From NCBI GenBank assembly GCA_947474445.1, contig CANJJY010000266.1, forward strand, positions 1 through 6,432: 6,432 nt of DNA, read 5' to 3'. The position numbers were made by a program, and so were the translations under genes. Below the pieces are notes generated by a model. It was not told where the DNA came from, searched no databases, and saw nothing but the letters and a program-made list of their open reading frames with translations. Positions 1 through 6,232 of the stretch are shown one piece after another; the stretch's first letter is position 1; the number at the start of each line of letters is the position of its first letter. The stretch is from Oligoflexaceae bacterium. GTDB lineage: Bacteria > Bdellovibrionota_B > Oligoflexia > Oligoflexales > Oligoflexaceae.

Positions 1-2
1 CA

Positions 3-1973
3 CTGAGCACCTTTTTGGTGTTCGGGTGTACGCGCTCCAATTCGAGGGATTCTTCGAAGGGTGGCGCTGCGAACAGTACGTCTCGCGCTGATGAAGTCTC
101 CTCGCCGGGCAGTTCACCATCGGCCTTCAACGACCAATGTGAAAAGGCCCAAACGGCCGAAGGTCGACTCTCTGCGCAGCTCCTCAAAACCAAGCTCAAG
201 GCTCAAGACTGTGACAGTCTCTTCCTTGCCCTTGCTGATGCAGCTTCGCTTGATTTGAGTGATGTCGGCCTTCGCGATCTGAATCTCTTGCGCTTTGCCC
301 GCAAGGCGCAAAAGCTCAATTTAAGCCATAATACGATTTCTGATCTGAGCCCTCTGGCCGATCTCAACGGGCTCCTTGACCTCGATCTCTCGTCAAATGT
401 CATCCGCGATCTCACGCCGCTTCAATCCCTAGTGGGCTTGACAGCTCTCAACATCGCGAGCAACGAGCTGAACACGGTTTACCCGATACAAGGTCTTATC
501 CATCTGAAGTCTCTCGATTTCAGCCACAACCTCATCAGTGACCTTGGTCCCATCGGTGGCTTGACAGCGATAGAGACTCTCACTCTTCAGGACAACAGGG
601 TGCAAGATACCAATCCCTTGGGCAACCTCAAGAAATTGATCTCCCTAAACCTCAGGGATAACAGCCTGGTCGCTGATGGAACGGCATTCATCCAACTTAA
701 GAATCTTAAGCGGCTGGACATCCTCGGGACGCAAGTCAATGACTTTAAATTTCTTCCAGAAATGACAAATTTAGAGGAATTGCACGTCTCGGGATCGACC
801 TTTGTCGGCCTCGATTTGATTGGCCAAAAAACCGGTCTTCGGACCTTGGAATTCTCGCATGTTCTCTTGGCTGATCCAAATTTTGTGGATCTTCCTATCG
901 ACTATGGCTTTCTCTCAAACTTGACCCAGCTTGAGACTCTCGAGATTTCCGACTCTCAGATTTCGAATGCCAGCCTGATCTCAAATCTCACGCGTTTGAA
1001 ATCGCTGACGCTGTCCACTGACACGCTCAGCAATCCCGAACTCATCTCTCAGCTCAAGAGCATCACCGAGCTCCGCCTGCTTGGCAATCTCGCTAATGAC
1101 CCTGGATTTTTTGCTCAAATGCCGCAGCTGAAAAAGCTCATCATGCCTCTCAATTCATTGCCCCAGATCAATTCGCTGAACTCTCTCGCGGCGCTCGAAG
1201 AGCTTGACGTGAGCGGCAACCCTAACCTCAACCTTGCCGTCTTAAGCAAGCTCCCTCAATTGAAAGTCCTCCGCGTGGCCGACCTAGGTCTAAAGAGCTT
1301 GAACCCTATCGCTGGTCTCACGCAACTAACTGAACTCGATGCTTCCGGCAATTCCCTCAGTGACATCTCAGATCTGAAGAGCTTGACTCAGTTGAAAACT
1401 CTCAAGCTTTCGATGAGTGACGTGCCTTTCAGCCTCGAACCTCTCGCGGCGCTTGCCGCGCTTGAGCACCTGGCAGTGAATCGCGTCGCGGGACTCTCCT
1501 TGAAGGGCATCGAAAATCTCAGTCACCTGACCGAGCTCGATGCTTCCGAATCCGAACTGAGTAGCTGCGCCCCGATTTCTGGCTTAAGCGCCTTGCGCAG
1601 TCTGAATCTCAGCAGCAACAATTTAGGCGATCTCGGTTGCCTCGACGCTTTAGGATCGCTGCGTAAGTTAGATGTGAGCGGTAACGCGGCCCTCAGTTCT
1701 CTCGCTTCTCTGAAGAAAATCGGGAGTCTTGAAAACCTCGTGGCGGGCAACAGCCGCATATCTGATTTGAGTCCGCTGCGGGATGCGATCCGCTTGACAT
1801 CCCTTCAACTGGAAGAAACCCAGGTTCAAAGCATCGAGCCCTTGAGTCAACACGAGAGGCTCCGCGTGCTTGAGCTTACGGGTAGTCCTTTGTTTCAGGC
1901 TACGGTTAAGAATTCGAATGATTGTCCTATCAAGGCAGCCAGCGAAGTTGTTCACTTTTTTTGCTTGAAGTGA
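3..1973 (+). CDS. Leucine-rich-repeat lipoprotein, 5' end outside the window
   Basis: Predicted envelope-anchored LRR protein of unknown ligand. The frame is open to the left edge and reads LSTFLVFGC, the end of a lipoprotein signal peptide with lipobox V-F-G-C, so the true start lies upstream. The TTG at 15 would remove the signal and is unlikely. Taking that codon as residue 1, the lipidated Cys is residue 5. A Ser/Gly-rich linker (about 6-38) follows, then an N-terminal cap with Cys42 and Cys66. Next come 25 LRR units (about 77-622) of internalin/SDS22 type, mostly 22 residues, with consensus LxxLxxLxLxxNxIxDLxPL; clear examples are LNLSHNTISDLSPL and LDLSSNVIRDLTPL. The last residues hold Cys637 and Cys650, perhaps a disulfide-closed C-cap. 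Repeat 10 is expanded to 31 residues. LRR solenoids usually bind proteins; no enzymatic motif is visible. The next lipoprotein gene starts 29 bp downstream, so an operon is likely. The LRR and lipoprotein calls are strong; the function is unknown. Confidence 0.9.
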   Translation: MSTFLVFGCTRSNSRDSSKGGAANSTSRADEVSSPGSSPSAFNDQCEKAQTAEGRLSAQLLKTKLKAQDCDSLFLALADAASLDLSDVGLRDLNLLRFARKAQKLNLSHNTISDLSPLADLNGLLDLDLSSNVIRDLTPLQSLVGLTALNIASNELNTVYPIQGLIHLKSLDFSHNLISDLGPIGGLTAIETLTLQDNRVQDTNPLGNLKKLISLNLRDNSLVADGTAFIQLKNLKRLDILGTQVNDFKFLPEMTNLEELHVSGSTFVGLDLIGQKTGLRTLEFSHVLLADPNFVDLPIDYGFLSNLTQLETLEISDSQISNASLISNLTRLKSLTLSTDTLSNPELISQLKSITELRLLGNLANDPGFFAQMPQLKKLIMPLNSLPQINSLNSLAALEELDVSGNPNLNLAVLSKLPQLKVLRVADLGLKSLNPIAGLTQLTELDASGNSLSDISDLKSLTQLKTLKLSMSDVPFSLEPLAALAALEHLAVNRVAGLSLKGIENLSHLTELDASESELSSCAPISGLSALRSLNLSSNNLGDLGCLDALGSLRKLDVSGNAALSSLASLKKIGSLENLVAGNSRISDLSPLRDAIRLTSLQLEETQVQSIEPLSQHERLRVLELTGSPLFQATVKNSNDCPIKAASEVVHFFCLK

Positions 1974-2002
1974 TTTTTCGAACACGGATTGGGGTAGTTG
2001 TG

Positions 2003-2599
2003 ATGAAAAACTTGAAGATTCAGTCGCCTTCGCTCTTCCTGCGCTTCAGCGCCATCGTCTGGCTGATGCTTGCCGCCTGCAGTCCGCAGGTGAGTAAGAT
2101 CAATGAAGGAACGGCGGATACTAAAATCAGTCGATCCGATTCGGATTCGAATTCAAATGACGATGAACACGTTGACGTTCCGGTAAAAATAACCGGTTCC
2201 TATCTTGTCTGTGCGATTCGTAAACAGGCGCGAGCCGACGATCTGTCCGCTCAATACGGCTGTCGCCTCAATGAAGAGGGCACAACCAAAAAAGTCGATC
2301 TCGTGGCAGCTAACATCAGCATTTCGTGGGGTTCGAACGCCAGTCCGAATGTCAAAATCGTCGAACTCGAGCGGACCAACATCTGGCACGCCTATTATAA
2401 TCTGACAGGCAGAACAATAGACGAGATCAATAGAGTAGCGAGCGCTCTTGAGATTCGCGTGAGTCTCACCGAGTCGGCGCAAATGATTAAACAATCGAAA
2501 GCCAGTCAGGTGACTCAATCAGCGGTTGATTACGGAGACACGTCGGCGCCCGTCGTACAACAAGGCGGCATTAATCCTCTCGATCCGCCCGCTATCTGA
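2003..2599 (+). CDS. Small lipoprotein with unrecognised C-terminal domain
   Basis: A 198-residue predicted lipoprotein of unknown function; I do not recognise the family. The start chosen is the ATG at 2003, because it puts a typical signal peptide at the N-terminus: basic start MKNLK, hydrophobic core around 11-23, and lipobox L-A-A-C with lipidated Cys26. Ser follows the Cys, not Asp, so outer-membrane sorting is expected under the E. coli rule. An in-frame ATG at 1922 would overlap the LRR gene and bury this signal, so I reject it. Residues 44-58 form a Ser/Asp/Asn-rich acidic linker. A compact domain follows (about 62-157), with alternating hydrophobic residues suggesting beta strands and two cysteines (Cys70 in SYLVC, Cys87 in YGCRL) that could pair. 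The tail (158-198) is polar, then Pro/Gly-rich. A GGGG run at 1991-1994 is a modest ribosome binding site. It lies 29 bp after the LRR gene and probably shares its transcript. Its stop is 4 bp from that of the convergent exonuclease gene. Confidence 0.8.
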   Translation: MKNLKIQSPSLFLRFSAIVWLMLAACSPQVSKINEGTADTKISRSDSDSNSNDDEHVDVPVKITGSYLVCAIRKQARADDLSAQYGCRLNEEGTTKKVDLVAANISISWGSNASPNVKIVELERTNIWHAYYNLTGRTIDEINRVASALEIRVSLTESAQMIKQSKASQVTQSAVDYGDTSAPVVQQGGINPLDPPAI

Positions 2600-2603
2600 G
2601 GTA

Positions 2604-3368
2604 TCAGAATATGCCGCCCAACTCGGCGACCACAGGGCAGTGGTCGGACCCGAGAACTTCCGGCAGAATCCGCGCAGCTTTCAATTGGGGAATCAAACTT
2701 TTAGAAATGCAAAAGTAATCGATTCTCCAGCCCTTATTCCTCTCCCTCGCCGCACTGCGGTAACTCCACCACGTATAGTGATCAGGCCCCTGATTGAAAT
2801 GCCGAAAGGTATCAACAAAACCAGCTTCGATGATGCGATCAAAACTTTTGCGTTCTTCCGGCGTAAATCCGGCGCTCTTGGTATTCGACTTGGGATTGGC
2901 CAGATCAATTTCCTTGTGAGCGACGTTCAGGTCGCCACAGAAAATCACGGGTTTTTTCTTTTCTAAGGATTGCAGGTAAGCGAGGAAAGCAACATCCCAC
3001 TCGCCGGTTCGATAGGGGAGGCGCCGGAGATCATCTTGCGAGTTAGGCGTGTAGACGTTGACGAGAAAAACCTTCTCGAATTCAAGAGTGATGACCCGAC
3101 CTTCGCGATCGTGATCAGCCAGGCCGATGCCGTAGGTGCAGCAAAGAGGCGGAACGCGCGTGAAGATCGCCGTTCCTGAATAGCCCTTTTTCTCTGCACT
3201 GTTCCAGTAGGCCTGATATCCGGGCAAATTGATGTCAACTTGATCGAAGGTCGCCTTAGTCTCCTGCAGGCAAAGAATATCGGGAACTTCCTTTTCAAAA
3301 AACTCCCAGAAGTTCTTTTTAAGGACCGCCCGTATGCCGTTGACGTTCCAAGAAATCAGTTTGGTCAC
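2604..3368 (-). CDS. xthA: Exodeoxyribonuclease III / AP endonuclease (ExoIII family)
   Basis: A 254-residue member of the Mg-dependent ExoIII/APE1 family. It cleaves the DNA backbone 5' to abasic sites and removes 3' blocking groups in base excision repair, acting in the cytoplasm on DNA. All family motifs are present: NVNGIRA with Asn8, LQETK with the metal ligand Glu36, GYSGTAIF (62-69), NVYTPN with Tyr106, GDLNVAH with Asp146 and Asn148, GWRIDYF with Asp217, and GSDHCPV with Asp242-His243. Length and motif wording are closer to Bacillus ExoA and human APE1 (RIDYF, GSDHCPV) than to the 268-residue E. coli XthA, so exoA is an equally fair name. The start is GTG at 3368, backed by AAGGAG 10 nt upstream; the protein begins directly at the first beta strand, as usual in this family. 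It lies 114 bp downstream of alaS on the same strand and may be read from alaS transcripts. It looks intact. Confidence 0.96.
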   Translation of the reverse strand: MTKLISWNVNGIRAVLKKNFWEFFEKEVPDILCLQETKATFDQVDINLPGYQAYWNSAEKKGYSGTAIFTRVPPLCCTYGIGLADHDREGRVITLEFEKVFLVNVYTPNSQDDLRRLPYRTGEWDVAFLAYLQSLEKKKPVIFCGDLNVAHKEIDLANPKSNTKSAGFTPEERKSFDRIIEAGFVDTFRHFNQGPDHYTWWSYRSAARERNKGWRIDYFCISKSLIPQLKAARILPEVLGSDHCPVVAELGGIF

Positions 3369-3378
3369 GTGATGCCTT

Positions 3379-3384
3379 CTCCTT
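3379..3384 (-). promoter_or_regulatory. Ribosome binding site of the ExoIII-family gene
   Basis: AAGGAG on the minus strand, 10 nt before a GTG codon at 3368. It decides the non-ATG start of the exonuclease gene: no ATG lies near, and the product from this GTG begins with the family's first conserved strand (TKLISWNVNG). Confidence 0.8.
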
Positions 3385-3414
3385 TTAACCTGCAGACTAT
3401 GAGGACGCGAGGCT

Positions 3415-3436
3415 GGCGAGCACCGGAGTGCCCGCC
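3415..3436 (-). other. GC-rich hairpin with UNCG-type tetraloop between alaS and the exonuclease gene
   Basis: Read on the minus strand, GGCGGGCAC and GTGCTCGCC form a 9-bp stem (one G-U pair) around the loop TCCG, closed by a C-G pair. This matches the very stable cUNCGg tetraloop class. It lies 47 nt after the alaS stop and before the downstream ribosome binding site. No T-tract follows, so it is not a standard intrinsic terminator. It could protect the alaS mRNA end, mark an RNA processing site, slow transcription, or be a copy of a dispersed palindromic repeat. On the + strand one pair becomes A-C, so the structure fits minus-strand RNA better. The structure is seen directly; the role is a guess. 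Confidence 0.55.
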
Positions 3437-3482
3437 CTAGGCCATGCGGAGCGGAGCCAAACGATCATCGAAGCGAGTGTGC

Positions 3483-6170
3483 TTATACGGTGCTCAATAA
3501 GGTAGGCAGCAGTTCGCGCGCTTTATCCAGGGCCTGACTCACGCCTTCCAAACGATCGCCTCCCGCTTGAGCGAGATCGGCTTTGCCACCACCCTTGCCA
3601 TTGATCAAGGGTGCGAGGGTCTGCAGCACCTGGTGAGACTGAAATTGGGTCGGAGCCTGCTTGCCCTTCGCCACCAGGACGTATGCCTTCTTGCTGGCTT
3701 CTTGGCTCATGCCCAAGACGAGGACTGTATTGCTGACCTTGCCGAGCAATTGATCGCAGAGTTCTCGCAGAGTCTTGACCCCTTGATCGTCCTCGGGACA
3801 CTGAAAGGTGACGACACGCGTATCCTTGACGAGAGGCGCGGCGGCGATGATGGCATCGATCTGCTGCGCCAGGTGCTGGCTACGAAACTTCTCAAGCTGG
3901 CGCTTCAATTCGCGTTCACCTTGGAGCAGCTTCTCGATTTTGGCCTCAACGTCTTCGAGACTTGCGGCCTTCAGCTTGGCTCTCACCACCTTGGTCTCGA
4001 GATCACGACTCTTGAGATGATCAAAGGCGGCCTGCGAGGTGTAAGCGACGATACGTCTGACACCTGCCGCGATCGATGCTTCCGATACGACTTTGAAAAG
4101 ATTGATTTCCGAAGTCTCATCGACGTGCGTCCCACCGCAGAGCTCGGTCGAAAAATTACCGACCTTGACGACTCGCACGCGGTCACCGTACTTCTCGCCG
4201 AAAAAAGCTATGGCACCGGCGGCCACGGCTTCTTCTTTGGCCATCTCCGACTTGGAGATCTTTTGATTGGTGAAGATGCGTTCGTTGATGAGCGACTCGA
4301 CCTTCTCGATTTCGGCTTCAGTCAGGGCGTTAAAGTGGGCAAAGTCAAACCGCAACAGATCAGGCGTGACGAGCGAGCCCGCTTGTTTCACGTGATCACC
4401 GAGAACCTCGCGCAGGGCCCAATGCAGCATGTGAGTCGCCGTATGGTTGCGGGCTGTCAGCTGCCGCACGTAGGTATTGGTCTCTTGCGCGTAAGTTTCG
4501 CCGACCTGCAGAATCCCTTTCAGGGCTTTGATATGGACGACGATCAAACCGTCCATCGGCCGCTGCACGTCGATGACTTCACCTTCGAAATCACCGCCGT
4601 GAACTCGCCCTCTGTCGCCGACCTGTCCGCCGCTTTCGCCGTAAAATGGAGTGCGATCGAAGACGGCCAGGAGCTTGCTACCCGGATTGGCCATCGCTGA
4701 TTCACAGCGGACTTTTTCACCGGCGGTATCCTGAATGATAGCCAAACACCGACCGGTGCCGTGCATTTCGTTATATCCGGTGAATTGCACCGACAGACCC
4801 TTCTCGTTCAGCTCGAGATTGATCTCCTGAAAGAAATTCTCGACGTTGGCATCGCCTGATCCCTTCCAGTTCTGCCGCGATTGAGTCTTCTGCCTTTGCA
4901 TGGCCGTTTCAAAGGCTGGCTCGTCGATGGTCACCCCTTTTTCGGCTCCGATAATACGGGTCAAATCGATGGGAAAACCAAAGGTATCGTAGAGCTTGAA
5001 GGCGACTTCACCAGACAGCACCTTGCCTTTGCCCAGCTGAGCTATCTCCTCGTCGAGTAGACTCAAACCGCGCTCGAGCGTGCGAAAGAACTGTTCTTCT
5101 TCTGCCTGAACAGCGCGTTCGATGAAGGCCCGCTTGCCGCGAATATCCGGATAAGCGTCGCCCATCTGATCGATGACAAAGCCGCAGACTTTGAACAGAA
5201 AGGGCTTATCAAGCCCTATCTTCTTGCCGAACCTGATCGCCCGGCGGATGATGCGGCGGAGTACGTATCCCCGGCCCTCATTAGCGGGCAGGATGCCGTC
5301 GGCAATGAGAAAGGTCGTGGCACGCGCATGGTCGGCGATCACGCGATACGGAAAGTTATCTTGAGCCTCAGGCCGGTACACGGCGCCCACCAGCTGGGCG
5401 ATGCGCTCGAGGATACTGAGAAAGGTATCGATCTCATAGTTGGTCTCGGCGTTTTGCAGAACCGAGGCCACGCGCTCAAGGCCCATACCCGTATCGACTG
5501 AAGGTTTGGGTAAGGGAGTGAGCTTGCCTTCGGCATTGCGATCGTATTGCATGAAGACCAGATTCCAAATCTCCATGAAGCGGTCGCAATCGCAGCCGAC
5601 CGTGCAGGTCGGCTTGCCGCAGGAATATTTGCTGCCACGATCGACAAAGATCTCGGTGCACGGTCCGCAAGGGCCGGTATCGCCCATCGACCAAAAATTG
5701 TCTTTTTCATCGAAGCGGAAAATGCGTTCAGGAGCAACACCGACCTTTTCGCGCCACAGAGCAGCCGCTTCATCGTCATCGCGGAAGCAGGTGACGTAAA
5801 GACGGTCTTTGGGCAACTTGAGCTCTTCCGTGATGAAGGCCCATGCTAAGCGAATCGCATCTTCTTTGAAGTAATCGCCAAAGGAGAAGTTACCTAGCAT
5901 CTCAAAGAAGGTATGATGCCGAGCTGTGAAGCCCACATTTTCCAAATCGTTATGTTTGCCACCGGCTCGTACGCACTTCTGCACGGATACGGCTCGGTTA
6001 TAGGGACGTTTGTCTTTGCCCAGAAAAACGTCTTTGAATTGCACCATGCCTGCGTTGGTGAACAGCAAGGTCGGATCGTTATGCGGAACGAGAGACGAGC
6101 TTTCGACGACTGTGTGGCCGTGACTCTCAAAAAACTTTAGAAAGCGGGCGCGAATATCTGCAACTTTCAT
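3483..6170 (-). CDS. alaS: Alanyl-tRNA synthetase
   Basis: Full-length 895-residue class II synthetase that charges tRNA-Ala with alanine and hydrolyses mischarged Ser/Gly-tRNA in the cytoplasm; the E. coli enzyme is 876 residues. The catalytic domain is residues 1 to about 440: VQKCVRAGGKHNDLENVG (63-80), HTFFEMLGNFSFGDYF motif 2 (86-101), and GRGYVLRRIIRRA motif 3 (299-311). DTGPCGPCTEIF (164-175) precedes a cysteine-rich insert with Cys184, Cys189, Cys193 and Cys195, ending in DRFMEIWNLVFMQ. The editing domain has GGQVGDRG (514-521) and the zinc set His576, His580, Cys678, His682 (HTATH and CGGTH). A likely coiled coil (about 720-770) leads to the C-Ala domain with the glycine-rich GKGGGKADLAQAGG (858-871). 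The ATG at 6170 has AAGGAA 10 nt upstream, and the N-terminus fits the family. The exonuclease gene follows on the same strand. No truncation or frameshift is visible. Confidence 0.99.
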   Translation of the reverse strand: MKVADIRARFLKFFESHGHTVVESSSLVPHNDPTLLFTNAGMVQFKDVFLGKDKRPYNRAVSVQKCVRAGGKHNDLENVGFTARHHTFFEMLGNFSFGDYFKEDAIRLAWAFITEELKLPKDRLYVTCFRDDDEAAALWREKVGVAPERIFRFDEKDNFWSMGDTGPCGPCTEIFVDRGSKYSCGKPTCTVGCDCDRFMEIWNLVFMQYDRNAEGKLTPLPKPSVDTGMGLERVASVLQNAETNYEIDTFLSILERIAQLVGAVYRPEAQDNFPYRVIADHARATTFLIADGILPANEGRGYVLRRIIRRAIRFGKKIGLDKPFLFKVCGFVIDQMGDAYPDIRGKRAFIERAVQAEEEQFFRTLERGLSLLDEEIAQLGKGKVLSGEVAFKLYDTFGFPIDLTRIIGAEKGVTIDEPAFETAMQRQKTQSRQNWKGSGDANVENFFQEINLELNEKGLSVQFTGYNEMHGTGRCLAIIQDTAGEKVRCESAMANPGSKLLAVFDRTPFYGESGGQVGDRGRVHGGDFEGEVIDVQRPMDGLIVVHIKALKGILQVGETYAQETNTYVRQLTARNHTATHMLHWALREVLGDHVKQAGSLVTPDLLRFDFAHFNALTEAEIEKVESLINERIFTNQKISKSEMAKEEAVAAGAIAFFGEKYGDRVRVVKVGNFSTELCGGTHVDETSEINLFKVVSEASIAAGVRRIVAYTSQAAFDHLKSRDLETKVVRAKLKAASLEDVEAKIEKLLQGERELKRQLEKFRSQHLAQQIDAIIAAAPLVKDTRVVTFQCPEDDQGVKTLRELCDQLLGKVSNTVLVLGMSQEASKKAYVLVAKGKQAPTQFQSHQVLQTLAPLINGKGGGKADLAQAGGDRLEGVSQALDKARELLPTLLSTV

Positions 6171-6180
6171 AAGACAAAAT

Positions 6181-6186
6181 TTCCTT
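6181..6186 (-). promoter_or_regulatory. Ribosome binding site of alaS
   Basis: AAGGAA on the minus strand, 10 nt before the alaS ATG. It supports the start that gives the standard AlaRS N-terminus. Confidence 0.65.
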
Positions 6187-6223
6187 GATCAGGCTCGGTT
6201 CGAGGGGAACGAAGCAAAGGACG

Positions 6224-6232
6224 AATCTAGCA
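6224..6232 (-). promoter_or_regulatory. Possible extended -10 promoter of alaS
   Basis: Minus-strand TGCTAGATT reads as TGn plus a -10-like hexamer TAGATT (4 of 6 matches to TATAAT). Transcription would start near 6217 and give a leader of about 45 nt before the alaS ATG. A perfect TTGACA exists at 6256-6261, but its spacing to this hexamer is 26 nt, too long for a normal sigma-70 pair, and no good -10 lies 16-18 nt from it. The promoter is therefore tentative and would rely on the extended -10 element. Confidence 0.3.

Noticed and set aside
1952..1978. Terminator-like hairpin TCACTT / AAGTGA followed by TTTTT at the end of the LRR gene
   Set aside because: The stem is only 6 bp and AT-rich with a 10-nt loop, so it is too weak to call a terminator; it also overlaps the LRR stop codon, close to the next gene's start.
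1668..1985. 105-codon minus-strand frame opposite the LRR gene
   Set aside because: It is a shadow of regular repeat codons in the LRR gene, with no start signal or recognisable product.
1922..2002. N-terminal extension of the small lipoprotein from an ATG at 1922
   Set aside because: It would overlap the LRR gene and place 27 residues before an otherwise normal signal peptide. The ATG at 2003 gives a standard lipoprotein start.
2526..2966. 146-codon open frame on the + strand
   Set aside because: It overlaps the end of the small lipoprotein gene and runs antisense to the exonuclease gene, whose motifs are complete; no ribosome binding site or family resemblance.
3369..3482. Separate promoter for the exonuclease gene in the gap after alaS
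   Set aside because: I found only a poor -10 resemblance (CATAGT) with no matching -35 box, not enough to call.
3567..4700. 377-codon open frame on the + strand
   Set aside because: It lies fully antisense to alaS, whose protein matches its family end to end. Its product shows no recognisable domain, and long antisense frames are common opposite GC-rich codons.
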